DNA from: Holothuria scabra
Lineage: Eukaryota > Echinodermata > Holothuroidea > Aspidochirotida > Holothuriidae
DNA: 64,000 nucleotides
Direction of reading: 5' to 3'
NCBI GenBank assembly: GCA_037179385.1
Contig: CM074184.1
Location: 16,448,001-16,512,000, forward strand
The notes under the pieces are model-generated. The model saw only the letters and a program-made list of their open reading frames with translations, did no database searches and was not told where the DNA came from. Of this stretch, positions 23,523 through 36,010 are shown one piece after another. The translations under genes were made by a program, and so were the position numbers. Numbering within the stretch: position 1 is the stretch's first letter; every line of letters begins with the position of its first letter.

Positions 23523-25618
23523 TTGTACTTATAGCATGGTGTTATCAATAAATGGCAGCTTTACTGGTTGCCATAAGAAAGCGCTGGTTAAAAGGAAATG
23601 CTGTCACCTCAGATTGACTTTAGTGTGTGTAGTTGACTCTCCTGTTTCATGATTGGCTCGACTTGAGGGTCATGTGACAATAAATCTACTAGGAGTCACT
23701 GCTTGGTTTATATGCAATACTGAAGTGTCAAAATATTATGAAGATCCTTTAAAGAGATAAAACCAAGGTAAATGTGATGTAGGTGTTGCTTGAAAATAAG
23801 TTTTAGGTGACTACACTTGCTCTTCAAATTGTCACAATAACAAGTTCTAATTTCAAAATGGATTTCTAAAATCCATGCCTTCTCATCATTTTCATAAAAT
23901 GCATCTGTTTTCTTTGGGATTCATGTTGACAAATACTGGGCATGGTCACTTTGGCAACATCCTTGATTTTGTTTGACTTCGCTTCCTAACAACTTGTCGC
24001 ACCTGTGACAAGGAGTCTGTCCTTGCCTGAGAAAACGGCAATTTGAAAATAATTGAGACTCCTTGTCGCATGTGTGACAAGGAGTTAGTCCTTTTCCTGA
24101 CCTTGTATTGGGCTATAATTTTGTCAAAAAAGGCAATAAGTTATGCAAAACGAGCTGTCCAGATAGATAAATAAAATCCATTTTGAAAATAGAACTTGTT
24201 TTTTGTAAGTGATGAATTGGAGACTCTTGTGTGAAATGATCCCAGTAACATGACACTCATGTGAAGTTAAAATGTCAATCAGAATTGATATATCACTGAA
24301 TTATTGGATAAGATAGTTTGATATTACTTCAGGATATACCTAAGGAATCTCAGTGGATACAAGTCTGATAGAACACTGCTGTATTTTCCTAACTACACTG
24401 TCTGTTACTGTTGCTCAGTTAAGACTTTATAGGTGGCTGCTAAACAGTTTACAAAACTGCCTTGTAATCTACTAATCATACAAGACCACTTAGCCAGTCA
24501 GTGTGCTTTCATTTGCTGATAATCCTTGTCCTCTATTGGACAATTTTGGTCAGGTGGTGGTGCTTTATTCCTTGATTAACTCACAGTAATGGATTGCACA
24601 TTTATCACAGACTGCTTCCATTAGGGAAATTCCCATAAGCTAGACTACTTTAGAAAAATTCCAAACAGAACTGATCCTCTTGACTCTGTGAAGCTTAATT
24701 TTCTGGCAAACATGAACCTCATCTTGACTCTTGAAAACTTGTAAGTACTGTTGAAAGTTACCCATGCATAACACCCTTAGAAGATGTGCAGGACCAATAG
24801 GAACAAATCAATAACATGTCCTGATCCTTCTTTCTCAAGTTGCCAAATGACAGATCAGGTAAAAGGTAAAGGACAATACATGTCACACATTTAACTTGGG
24901 TTGTGCTGTTTTTATGTGGTCATATAACAAATGAAAAAAATTCTTCCTTTTTTGCCTTTTTAATCAAAATCTTGTTATGTATGACTGAGCAAGGTTGAAC
25001 AACTTTATATAGCGCATTTGAACAGGATTTAATTCACTCCAGGGTTACAGCCCATTGTAGGAAGCACTCACACTGGTCCCTTGTGTATCAATTGTTTTAA
25101 TTTTAATACCCTCATATGTTGTTCATTGTCCTGGTCTAATGCATGTCCATGGTCTTCTTAAGATGATCACAAAATTTCAAAATGTCTGCGTCTGCAGAAG
25201 TGCAAAAGCGGGAGTCCAGCACTTGGGACTGGAACTCACAGTGAGAAAAGTGAAACACATTTCAAAATGAATTTGTTTGATATTTGAGAAACCTGCCATG
25301 AGAGGCGAAAGTTGCACCAAAACTCACCTGCACAGGCAAGGAATTTGCTGAACAAAGTGACTTGTGAGAGACATTTAGCTGAGCTAATTTTGCCTTTTGT
25401 GTGGCAGGATAAACATTCTTGATGATCCCCCTCCCGTTTGCTGTGGACTGCAATTCCCACACCCCTTCCCTCGTTGCTATGGACTGTATGCAGCCTGAGC
25501 AATTCCATCACATGGTCCAGATTTAGTATTAATACTTTGCACCCTTTATCTATGCATGCATCTGTGAGGTAAACAATATTGCAAAACAATAACTTTTTGT
25601 TTTGTTTTTTATTTTCAG

Positions 25619-25889
25619 AGAACCTGAATTAACAACATTTTTAAAGTGTAGCAATCCTTATGAAGATTTTGTCTGTAGTTTAGAATCTGAAAATGGGATG
25701 AGAAAATGTTCTGTTTCCAACCCAAAATATGTGGATGATGGGGAAGTGTGTGAAGGAAGCATATATTCAGATACTGGATGTGTTAATTGGAATCAGTATT
25801 ATACAATTTGCAACACCAGCGACGTGAACCCTTTTTTGAATTCCATTTCTTTTGACAATATATTATATGCATGGATAGCTATTTTTCAG
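25619..25889 (+). CDS. Cav3 exon C: repeat I extracellular turret
   Basis: The exon follows attttcag and precedes gtgagttt. It begins with the last base of a split glycine codon and ends in phase 0 after IAIFQ. The product is the large loop between IS5 and the pore helix. It has seven cysteines, including those in [16 protein letters not shown] and the [20 protein letters not shown] stretch, and ends [14 protein letters not shown]. Cav3 channels have long disulfide-bonded turrets with this CVNWNQYYT...NPF...[12 protein letters not shown] pattern, which is diagnostic. One N-T-S sequon is visible near the end. Its length is close to the vertebrate loop. Confidence 0.95.
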
Positions 25890-26443
25890 GTGAGTTTATG
25901 CATGTTTTAAATACCTTTACCTTTGCATGTGCAGTTCTGAAATATTTAACTATACATTGAGAATGTTTTATGATGGTGTAATATGACAGTGGTCACATCA
26001 AGAGTAATTTAATATAAACAAGTTATCATTGTATGGATAAATTTATATGAAATATTTTTGGTACATACTTAGCATCAAATCTTTTTTTCCCCTGTAAGTT
26101 TTTAAAATATGAAATGTTTTTGCTTCTTAACCAGCAGATTTAAATTCTTTCTGGTTGTGAACTTTCCTGCTGCTATCCTACTGAGTTATTAGTATCAGAC
26201 TTTGAGCCTAACATTAATTGTCATTCTCTTCTTCTATCATTTCCTTCACACTGTAGTGTTTTATGAAAGATTTTGTTCAAATCAAATGTTTCATTCTACA
26301 TCTCATGATGATATGTCTGGTTGTGTCTGGAAAAGAAATTGAAACATAATGGCTTTATAAACATGAAAATGTTATTGATGTAAGCCTACACTGTGTCGTC
26401 AATATCTCAGGCATTCAGCATTGAGGTATTATTCACCAGGAGA

Positions 26444-26497
26444 TATGTACACTATCACTATCTCTAAAGGTATGTACACTATCACTATCTCTAAAGG
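26444..26497. repeat. Perfect 27-bp tandem duplication
   Basis: The 27-bp unit beginning tatgtacactatcac occurs twice back to back without mismatch (26444-26470 and 26471-26497). Perfect identity in otherwise diverged intron DNA points to a recent duplication. No function is implied. Confidence 0.85.
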
Positions 26498-26601
26498 AAT
26501 GTTTTGTTCCGCCAAGGTCAGACAGCAATCTGTCATTTGTCTCAGTCTTGAAGTATCGAAGGATACAAAGCACATGAAAATACAAGAGGGTGTCTAGCCT
26601 G

Positions 26602-26864
26602 TTAATTACCCTGTACTGTTGTGATCCAATCCGGGCATTTTTGTCCGCCTCATGAGGGGGCGGAAAAGTAAATGTAGCACGCCCTGCATCAGCTTCCGTT
26701 AGGCTATTGACCCCGTGACCGTAAACTATTGACTCTCTCGTTGTTGTGGCGGAATTTTTGGGTAGCTACTCCCAGTCTCAAGCTCCAGGTGAAACAGCAA
26801 AGATGGGTGACAGCCCAGCTCTCTGTACCGGTCCAGAAGGACCCAAACAACGGTAAAGGGTTAA
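26602..26864 (+). mobile_element. TTAA MITE, tandem pair, copy 1
   Basis: An element of about 263 bp starting TTAATTACCCTGTAC and ending GGTAAAGGGTTAA. It is closely similar to the copy 86 bp downstream. CCCT...AGGG ends against TTAA are the hallmark of piggyBac-type insertions. It is GC-richer than the flanks and carries small internal palindromes near 26650. No ORF is conserved between the copies. Confidence 0.7.
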
Positions 26865-26949
26865 AATAAGCCGGTGGGGTGTGTTTACTGTAAAGCTGAT
26901 GCCGCTCTCTCTGGGTGTGTGCACAGCCCCATGGTGCAGATACTTTAGA

Positions 26950-27207
26950 TTAACCCTGCACCATTGTGCCCCAATCGGGGCATTTTTGCCCTCCTCCGGA
27001 GGGGGAGGAAAAGCGGAGGTAGCAAGCCCTGCATCAGCTTCCGTATGCTATTGACCCTGTGACCTTGAACTATTGTCTCTCTTATTGTTGTGGCTGAATT
27101 TTTGGTTAGCTACTCGCAGCTTCAAGCTCGGGGTGAAACAGTAAAGATGTGTGACAGCCGAGCTCTCCTACGGGTCCAAAAGGATCCAAACAATGGTAAA
27201 GGGTTAA
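26950..27207 (+). mobile_element. TTAA MITE, tandem pair, copy 2
   Basis: An element of about 258 bp, TTAACCCTGCACC...GGTAAAGGGTTAA, in the same orientation as the copy at 26602. Shared blocks include GCCCTGCATCAGCTTCCG and ACAGC(C/G)GAGCTCTC-type sequence. Here the TTAA at both ends directly abuts CCCT/AGGG, so the target duplication is clear. Two copies head to tail could be independent insertions or a local duplication. Confidence 0.72.
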
Positions 27208-27249
27208 GCAGCTGGATATGTACTGCCAAAACACAGGCAGATATGATTT

Positions 27250-27953
27250 ACCGTATTTACTCTATTAAACGCCCCCTCTTTAATAAACGCCCCCCAACTT
27301 TTTCGTCACATTGCATAAACTGAAATTGTCAATTCCAAAGACAATATGGTAAAAGGAAAATGAAATAGTCCTACCTTGAAGCCACGAAATCTCCTAAAGT
27401 CCCATATCCTAAAGTAAAAGGCATGTTCCTGCAACTTATTTCTGTTGATATCCATCAAGCTATCACATACCGCGAACCTGTGCTGCTTCGTTTGCTAATG
27501 CTAATGGTACTACTCACGGTAACTTTTATGCAATTACCGTATGTACGTGCGTATAGCCGGTCGGTCAGTATAGTAACGTGAGGCCTGGCTGTATACTGTG
27601 CACAGCATGCATGCATACATGCCGCGGGCTCCTAAAAAAGTCACTTCGTGTGTAACGTTACATATCAAGATGTCGGCGAAAGTTGATCACACTTGCAAAG
27701 TTCACAGTGTTGTTCGTGGCTACCATATTTATAGGAAAGTTTGGTTACCGATTATTGGGGAGGAGCTCACAGCTGATTGTAAAGCTGACAACCAAATGGG
27801 CAAGTACGCCATAGTAGTTTATCAGAAGGGCTTAGATAAGAAACAAGTTGTGGGGCACTTGCATAGAGAAAAGTCACGTAAATTTGACTCCAATAAACGC
27901 CCCCTTTAACGAAAATTTCACGCCCCTGGGGCGTTTAATAGAGTAAATACGGT
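27250..27953 (+). mobile_element. DNA transposon with ACCGTATTTACTC ends, copy 1
   Basis: A 704-bp element with 26-bp terminal inverted repeats starting ACCGTATTTACTCTATTAAA and running into CGCCCC. Inside each end a second AATAAACGCCCCC motif is repeated. The copy at 53078-53904 is very similar along its length. It encodes one small ORF (27670-27909) and no transposase, so it is non-autonomous. Copy 2 suggests a TA target duplication; here the right side reads TG, so the superfamily stays open. Confidence 0.85.
27670..27909 (+). CDS. Small transposon-borne ORF resembling a HIRAN domain (79 aa)
   Basis: The frame opens at the ATG giving MSAKVDHTCKVHSVVRGYHI and continues YRKVWLPIIGEELTADCKAD, NQMGKYAIVVYQKG and QVVGHLHREKSRKF. 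It stops within the terminal CGCCCCCTTTAA repeat. The pattern G-Y-x-x-Y-x-x-W-x-P-x-x-G-E-x-L ... N-x-x-x-K-Y-A-(I/V)-x-V ... V-G-H-(L/V)-x-R-E-x-S resembles the small beta-barrel HIRAN domains of HLTF/Rad5-type proteins and the HIRAN-like proteins expanded in aquatic invertebrates. This is recalled from family knowledge and was not searched. In-frame ATG codons further upstream (27598) are possible starts, but the shared block begins at MSAK. The copy at 53621 has a nonsense codon at position 9. Expression is unknown. Confidence 0.5.
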   Translation: MSAKVDHTCKVHSVVRGYHIYRKVWLPIIGEELTADCKADNQMGKYAIVVYQKGLDKKQVVGHLHREKSRKFDSNKRPL

Positions 27954-30361
27954 GGGTGATGTTTTTGTGTATCTGTGTAGGCCTGTGGGAGGGCAAGTTT
28001 ATTTGCATCTATGTCAAAATTCAAATTGAATCAGATGCCTGGTTACTTAAGGAAAATTGTAGAAACTTTAGATGATGTATCAGATTTCAGCATTATAATA
28101 AGGGTCTGTGGCATACCTGAAATATGTTTACAAGAATGGCAGTGTCTTTAGTTGAAAGAGGTTGGTAAGTAAAAATCATCATGAAAATCCTTGAAAATTA
28201 GAGAAGATGGAATTCAAATATCTTATACTGAAAAGTCAGGGATATTGAGCAAATTTTCAAAAGGACCTTTAAAAGCTGGAGAACGTCAAGGAAGTGGACT
28301 TTTTGTTTTGACTTGTTTAATGTTCAGCTTTAAAAGGTCTTTGTAATATCAGTCAAGGTCCTTAAAAATTTTGGAATTTTGTCACTTTTAATGTGTACAT
28401 TGATTGATTTTCACAGAAAAAAGAAATGTGCTGAACATTTGGGTTACACAGTGGGAAGTTTGACATCATGACATCTTTGTTAACATGAGGAAACTCCCAT
28501 CCCTCTAAATTCAAATTCCCTGCCTGAAACAGTTATATGACCTTATTACAGTGCCAAAAAGTTGAAAAGAATGTCAGGGGTGCTTCTTTAGTGGTTATTC
28601 AGTCAAATTCCATGATCCAACAGAGAAGAGTCTGAGAACTATCTAGTATAAAGTATGTGGGACCAGCAAAGTTTGCAGTTTCCAGCGATTAATATTTTTA
28701 AACTGCATACAGTATGAGACCCATGAAGTGTCAAATGACTTATTACTCTCTGTACAGTTGACCTGCTTGAACATGATTTTTGTGCAATCTGTAAGAAATG
28801 ATAACACCCCTGAGCATCAAACAGCTTTGTCTTCTGAACTCTCGCTGAGGCGTCCTTGGCCCCTCAGGGTTGAAACCATGATAAAAATGCAGTGGGCTAA
28901 CCTCAGTTTTACAGAGTTCTGATGTTCAATACTTTCCATGTTGACAGGCATGGACAGGGGGAAAGATTGATGAGACAAAGTTCGGAGGATGAATTTTATG
29001 AGTGTATGTAGCCACCACACTAGAATGACCAACATCCTAAATCAATTGTGATATATTTCATTTGTGCATAGAAAGAATCACTCTCTATGTATTATGGCTA
29101 TATGAACCAATTACAAAACCCCTGTACCCTAAACTGAACTTTCCTCCAATCACTGAAAAACTAAATAACTGAGAGACTTTTGTCCTTTGTTCTTATGGTG
29201 TTCATAACTTTTTGCCTTGTGACCTACATTTCCTCATTGTTCATCTGTAGAGGCTTACATGATGCTATCTGAAATGGAATGATGCCAATGGTTAATGGAC
29301 TATGCCAAAACATATTTTCCAAAAGTGATAATGTCGTTTCAATAGCGTGCTGGAATTCATACTTCCCAGTCCTTAAAAGTTGTATTGAAAATCTGTTTGA
29401 AATTGTCTTCTGATATTTTTGTAAGTGCTATGAAATATTTTGTCCCATGGCAAATTGCAATCCTAGTAGGTTATTACTCACTGTAGTTAGAATAACAACT
29501 GTGTGCAATCAGTTGTGTGCAATCGTTGAATGAGGAGCATATTGACTCTTTGTCAAGTTTGTGACAGACAGGGATATACTACCAAAATGATGTTTATGTA
29601 CTAGTTGGCATGTTGAAATCCCAGGTTTTTAGTAGAAGTGTCCCTGATATATATCTTTGCAACTTAGTATCTATCTTTAGATTTTGAAAGGATTAGGTTT
29701 GAAAAAAAAAAGATGCATAGTCAGAACAGGATATTACACAAAATGCACCCAGTCTTTAAAATTCAAGGTAGGGCTTTGTAGCCCCACTAGGATAGGCTGT
29801 GAACAAAAAACTAGGTTTGTGTTGGCACAAGAAAGGTGGTTTGTTAGTAAATTAGAAGCCTGAGTTTTAGATAGAGCTTAAGATGCAGTTTCTAACCAAT
29901 TAGTTCAAAGGGAAATATTGTGTTAAAAATGCTCCAATAAATAGTGCAAAGAAAATGGCTCAGACTCTATCCAACAATTCACTCTTAATCATAAACCCCA
30001 GCAATAGCTACATCAAAATACTATGAGCAAGAAGAGCCATGGACATTGCATCATTTGAAATGTTGAAAGTTTGGGTGAACAAATTATTCTTGAGCAATAA
30101 ACAACTGAATTTCCATCTATGGGAAACTTTTTTCTTGAAAAGGAGGCTACCATACTGTCTTAATTTTGTTAATCTATCACCCTGTGTCAATAAATATTAG
30201 CTTTAAAGGGATGAACTTTTCTTGCAGAACAAATGCAATATTTGCCTTTAAGTTGTGCCAGCCAAAGCTAAGCTTTTTTCAGTTTTTGCTCACTGACTTA
30301 CTTCCTCTACTCCATTGCCTATGCTGACACCAAGCACAATGTCAGTTGGTTCCATTCCCAA

Positions 30362-30425
30362 AGTCAAACTTCAGACCTCTTGGCTGCATGTTGCTGTAAC
30401 CACTTGACCATGCAGTCATAGGAGA
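30362..30425 (-). mobile_element. Possible degenerate tRNA-derived SINE head
   Basis: On the minus strand the sequence reads GCATGGTCAAGTGGTTA, a decayed Pol III A-box of tRNA-Leu/Ser type, followed by a loosely tRNA-like stretch. The B-box is poor (GAAGTTTGACTTT). It could be a SINE remnant or chance. Confidence 0.25.
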
Positions 30426-32996
30426 ACAACATTATGAGGAGTTGAAGAGGCTTTAGAGTTGGGAGAATTGGTACTGTCTCTGCCCTTTGAGGTTTCCATG
30501 AATTAAAAAATTGACACATGTGTGTTTGATGTCATTTAGCTTTCTTTAAAGTGAAACTTGTTGTATTTTTTGTCTGTTATGAGTTTTTAAAATTGAAGGA
30601 AATGTATGCATGTGCCTCTATTGTAATGGATGCAAGCAATAAATGATGTCAAAGTGAGGCTATATCTGGCAACAGTCAGGTGTCTCCATGGAAACCAGAA
30701 GTCAATAATATCAGAATGTATTCCATGATGTAATGGTGATTTCTTGAAATGTGTTATAGGCTCTTGAAGGGAAAACAGCCATCTGGACATACTAAGTTGA
30801 TTCAACCATTACATGTTCATTTTACCTTGTTTCATTTAAAAAAAAAAACAGCCCTTCTGCTTTAATAAATTAAAACTGATGACTTTGGGATGTGCTAGAA
30901 ATCCAAACATTTTTTTTTCTGATTCAAGTTGTTTATCTTTTTGAGTAGGGCTCATTTGAAATCACATTGCAAACATGACAGGTACATGGTTTGTGGATTG
31001 GAAATTGCAACAAAGATAGTTATAATGCACACAAATACATATCTTTTATGGAAATTGTGAATAAATCTTTCTTGTCTTGGGTAGATTTGTTTTCCATTTT
31101 TCATCTTTCTGAATGGTTTATGTTTGAGAGTAAGGTATCATGCCTCTTTTAGTCACTATAGTATGAAATCCCTCAAGTCATTTTGACTGAAATGAACATT
31201 AATTTTTGATTCAGTGGTAAGAAAACATTATGCTAATTGTTACACTCTTGATATGTTTCTTTCTGTGAGCTGCATTTCTGGTTTGAAAGAGCAAGTTTTG
31301 TTCTATGATTTTAGCTACTGTTGAATAAAGTGATAAAGTATCTGACCGCTTGGAAAATGGGTGTGGTGGAAGGAGAGGTAAAAAACATGGTGGATTCTTT
31401 TTCAAACAAGCTTTACATCAGTATTGAATTCCTGACATGACCTGCTCTTTTATCAATTTTTCATAATATGTAAAATTTGCTTGTAAAGAAATCTGTTGGA
31501 TGTATAGTATGTTGGTTGTGTTTAATCAGGAGGTTTTTCAAAATTTCAATAAGCAAATGTACCCTTTGGACATCTGGATTTTCAACTGATGTGAGATGGA
31601 ATCTAGAGAGATTTGTTGAATCAGTATTAAAATATTAATAAACAGTCTTTCAGTTTTTACACCTGAGCATTCGTACTAATAAAATTATAAAGTGACTAGA
31701 ACAAGGTACTTCACTAAATAGGTAAAATTGTTTGGTACTCTTGTCTATAGCTTGTTCCTGAAGCAGCTCCTAAAGTATCAGTACTGTCACATCTTTAAGG
31801 GCAAATGCAGTTTATACTATTTTATGAATTGCTCTTAAGAATCATATGACAACTTTTTCTGACCAAAATAGTATTAATTTATGAGGAATAGCTCATGACT
31901 TAAGTTTATATTGGATTTGCCATTTTTTAGTTCTATATTGAAATATCCTTGGAGAAGAAAAAAAAAGAAGAAATGGGTGAGAATTAACTTTGTTCCAAAA
32001 TAAGTTTGGGACGACTGCGCTTGCCCGTTAAGAACTTCTTTATAGATTTTGAGACAGCAGCATTCTCTATTAACTGGTCATGTACAGCATTTGGCTGCTG
32101 GGAAGTTGTTGGTTCTCAATGAGACTTAGCTTTTCTTGTCATAAAATGTTTTGTGTGTATATTTTCATCTTCTGCTTTAATCATAGTTTAGCAAAGTTTT
32201 CTTTTATAGAATCTTTATCTTTCATTCTCTTTCACTCTTCTATCCATATCTCTTGTCTGACCTTTGACCCAGGTCATAAGTTTAGAAGGATGGGCGGAAA
32301 TCCAATATCACCTAATGGATACCCATTCACAATGGACATGGATGTACTTTTTAGCTTTAATAATCGTAAGTATATGGAAGCAGAATTTCTGCAAGGCCTG
32401 TGGTTTGGTGGCACAACTGCTTTGAACTGTTGCATGATATTGTTCACCCACAAGGTCAGATGGGATGTCAGGTCTTGTGCACGAAATCATTTGTCACCAA
32501 CATCACATCATTAACATTGTTGTTTATTCATTACATATTGTTTAAAACTTGCTTCTGTTTGGAGGATGTATCAAGAATGATATAAAGTTGATTAGCAGCA
32601 CAATGGAATGAGTAGTTTTACCAAGGAAAAGGGGATGAGGGACCTGGAATTTCTCTTCCCCTCCATCAAAATTGACAGGATGAAAGCATTTACTTTTAGC
32701 ATTCTTGTGTTGATCTACATGGGTTGTCTACAAAATTAATTCTCTGGACTTGTGTCCTACAGAAGTCATGTCAGTAAGTCAAGTGTTAAATAGTCATGGA
32801 ACATCAAAAATGTTTAATAGGCAGAACTACTTGTGAGGACTACATGGAATCGAGCCTCACTACGGAAGGCACTAACCATGCTTTGTTTCATTCTTGATAA
32901 ATCATCACATTGAAATGGCTATTCAATGGCAGGCATGATCCAGACTGTGAGTTGTGTATCCTTGCATATTTCTCCTTGTGACTCTCACTCAATCAG

Positions 32997-33089
32997 GTTA
33001 TAACACTGGAGGGCTGGACGGACATAATGTACCATATACAAGATGTTCATAACTTTTGGAGTTGGGCATATTTTGTTGTTCTCATAGTA
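32997..33089 (+). CDS. Cav3 exon D: repeat I pore loop and start of S6
   Basis: A 93-nt exon between aatcag and gtaagtat, in phase 0 at both ends. It reads VITLEGWTDIMYHIQDVHNF and then WSWAYFVVLIV. TLEGW is the selectivity-filter locus of repeat I; its glutamate is the first residue of the EEDD ring that selects calcium in Cav3 channels. The remaining residues form the second pore helix and the outer half of IS6. Because the exon is symmetric, skipping it would leave the frame open while removing the filter. Confidence 0.94.
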
Positions 33090-33728
33090 GTAAGTATAAA
33101 GTTGAAGTTATTCCTGCTTTTAAAGAAAGAAGATTGAGATAAAAATAAGCCTCCAATGATATGCTTAAAAACAAGTGACTGTAATGCATTATCAGCAGAA
33201 ACAGGAACGGCTTTTCTTGAAATGCTTTCTTAAAATTTTCTCATCCCTCTCCTGAAATTTTTTCTAGAGCCTCAAACATAAAAGAGCTAGCACACACTCA
33301 AGTCTTATCAGCCATAATTTGGGGTACCTAATGATAATTTGGCGCCCTCTGTTCCCATTTTTGAGTGTTTTCATGTCCAGCTGATATCCGGAAGGAGACT
33401 AAAATAGAAAATGATTGTCAAACTAATTAATAGAAACATTCCAGGTAAAAATTGTCAAGGCAAGAGCAAGAAAAAATAATTGATGCAAAAATGGCAAACT
33501 TCATCTTATGAGAGCTAAAGCCTTTCTTTAGCTTCCCTTCATCTGTTCTTCCAAAAATCGTAGGCTTTTATCCACAAAAATCACAAGTTCTTGTTACAAT
33601 TAAACCCAAAATAGCCTTTTGTTTCTTAAAAAAAAAAGGTAGTTTCACACAAACACAGTACTCAGTATATGGAATGACAAAATATTTCCGTTTTCCAAAA
33701 ACTTTATTTTTTCTGCTTGTGATTCCTT

Positions 33729-34012
33729 TTAAAGGGTAACCCTCTAACCCCAAACTACATTTTTTTGTAGTAAGTCAACAGAAATTGTCAATTGGCACAG
33801 CTCTTTAACTGCATGATAGCTAGTTCAAAAATGCAGAATACCGAAGCACCTATTACACAGTGTTTACTGTACAGAGAGTGTTTTGATTATACATTGATGA
33901 TGCCTTTTATACTCACTGGGTGAGGATGAATTTTAGACAGTTGTGGGAGGGGCTTAGGCAAGGAGGTTGGAATTGCAACTGTTTGATGTGAGAGGATAAG
34001 GCAGACCTTTAA
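33729..34012 (-). mobile_element. TTAA MITE family i, copy (minus)
   Basis: The element starts TTAAAGGGTAACCCTCTA and ends with the TTAA at 34009. Read on the minus strand it matches 3518-3820, including the core around TCCTCA(C/T)CCAG-type sequence and the ACTCTC...TGTAC patch. Terminal inverted repeats follow TTAAAGGG(A/T)... then CTCACCCCAAAC. TTAA targets with AGGG ends fit Kolobok-like elements. It is non-coding. Confidence 0.7.
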
Positions 34013-35539
34013 TGTTATGATATGTTTGTGGTTATTAATATCTATGTTTTATTAACTGCAGTTTAAACATTTGTGAATTGTCCTTAGTCCCTGCTCATAG
34101 GAAGTTTCCTCTTCGTAAAATCCTACAATTACTGCAAAGTTAGAAATAGTACCCACTTTAAGATGGTTATTCATAACCCACATTCGTATAAATTTTGTTT
34201 TTCCTTGTGTTACTCTTCATTTTAAAGGGTCAAGTGGTAGCTCCATTTTTATACTTTAGAAAATTAGCCTCAAAGAAAGTGATTGCTTTCTGTCAGAAAA
34301 TTAACAAAAAATGGAAGTCCCATCTGTTTTTAGTTGTAAAATGCATGCATAATGTCTTAAACGTGTAAATAACAAAACTTGAGAAATTCATGCACGTGGT
34401 CAGAGGACAGAAAAAAGTGTATGTTGCTTCTCTCTTACTTCATATTTACATCTACCTCCTATGAAAATTTCCTTGCAAGTTTATCACATAGGGAGGTTGG
34501 GGGATTTTATTTGGTATTAAATGCGTTATGACTGGCAAAAGTATCAAAGAAAATGAGAGCAATTTTAAATCGTGTGCAGTTAATAAATAAGATCTGTATA
34601 CTTTAAACATTACATTGTAAAATGCAAATTGTGGTTGTCCTACCCTGATATAATATCACAAAAATACAAGAAAACGTTTTAGGTACCTTCCACCTTTAAG
34701 TTGATAATTTAATTAGAACTAATATCAGGTGGATATTTGGAGGAGGGGATGGGGATCATTGGGGATAAGTTCCCCTGTTTGAGCAGAAGAAAGAAATAAA
34801 AATAGTTTCATGTTTCCTCAAAACTCATTGGGTGAAGTTTGTGGTACCTACCCATTGGTTAAAAAATAATGCATATGTGAAAGGATCAACCATTGTTTGT
34901 TATAAATCATGGGCTATAAACAATGTGTGCATTCTTCAGAACATGTACACATGTACTGGAAGTTGACAAAATGTCACCTACCAAAACCATCTCTTTGAGA
35001 ACATTACTGGAGAAAATGATGGAATCACGGCTGTGTTTTATCACAGAATGACTAGTTGTATCCATCCCTATTTTGACTCTAATGTTTATCACTGCATGTT
35101 CTTTACCTGTTCCACACAACACTTGATTGATTTGAGTGACTCGTATTTTAGATTATAAATATTCATATAAATACTACCTATCCCTGCCTCCTACTGTGAT
35201 TGGTTTGATCATAGCATGTTTTATTTAAATGTAGTCATCCTAAATATCTTTTAATTAATCATGATCTATTTTGCACTCACTCACTATCTATTGTCTACAG
35301 GATATACATGTAGAAATAACATCCAAGGGTGTTACACTTAAGCTGATTCCCCAAATTGTTGCATAATTTCATGTTATTTTTGTTGATTGAAGCTTAAAAC
35401 CTTGAACAATTTGGCACATTGCACATTGTTTTCACTGCATGTCTCAGGCACTATCTTTTTCTATTTCCACCAAAATTTGGTTGTAAGTTTGATTTAGATT
35501 TAAAGATCTGCTTTATAAACCCTTACACAAATTTTATTT

Positions 35540-36010
35540 TATGTGCCAAACCTCCAATGCATGCAATGACATTCATTAAGTGACAATCAGTGGCATGTGA
35601 GCAAAATGTAAGCAGACAGGTATATGGCATGCATGCAGGCTGTGGCTCACAGTAGCATGCAACAGCATTCAACCCATGTCTGCAAATGGGTGTCAGTTGA
35701 AAGCTCCAGCATTTGTGTGCATGCATGAATATGGCACACAGTGGCATGCAATGGCATTAAGTGAATACCTGCCAATTCATGCCAGTTGAAAGTTCTAGCA
35801 CACGTTCATTCATAAATATGGCACTAGTTGAAAGTTTCTGGAATGTGCCAAATCTCTCAGGCATGTATACACATGTGCCATTGGGTGTCAGTTGAAACAG
35901 GTATGTGGCATGCATGCAGGCCCATGCATGGTGGCACGCAGTGGCATGCAATGGCATTCAACACATGTGTGCCAATGGGTGTCATGCAGTGGCACGGAAT
36001 CTGATTCATG
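35540..36010 (+). repeat. GCATG-rich degenerate tandem repeat
   Basis: A low-complexity block of ggcatgc, ggcacac and gggtgtcagttgaaa motifs. A larger unit beginning caggtat(a/g)tggcatgcatg recurs at 35618 and 35899, 281 bp apart. TGCATG occurs repeatedly on the transcribed strand. Several short ORFs of Cys/His-rich composition here are translations of the repeat and not genes. Confidence 0.75.

Larger units (their letters stand above)
20164..25618 (+). other. Intron B-C with repeats
   Basis: Intron of 5455 bp, phase 2. It contains twin hairpins at 20872 and 21445, a TTAA-type repeat at 22967-23522 and a 32-bp direct repeat near 23992 and 24062, described separately. A canonical TGACGTCA palindrome sits at 21430-21437 within the twin-hairpin block. 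The remainder is plain AT-rich intron in which I see no gene. Confidence 0.6.
25890..32996 (+). other. Intron C-D, repeat-rich
   Basis: The longest intron inside the exon cluster (7107 bp, phase 0). Its first half carries a duplicated TTAA MITE, the HIRAN-like transposon and a perfect 27-bp tandem duplication, all listed separately. The second half (27954-32996) is plain AT-rich sequence with one degenerate SINE-like patch near 30362. The longest ORF there (32080-32514, 144 codons) has no recognisable domain and no matching splice context. Confidence 0.6.

Noticed and set aside
25010..25085. ttatatagcgcatttgaa...ttacagccc patch as a known interspersed repeat
   Set aside because: It resembles common animal repeats with tatagcgc motifs, but I could not define borders or a second copy here.
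32080..32514. 144-codon plus-strand ORF before exon D
   Set aside because: No recognisable domain and no supporting splice sites. It lies within the intron between phase-matched channel exons.
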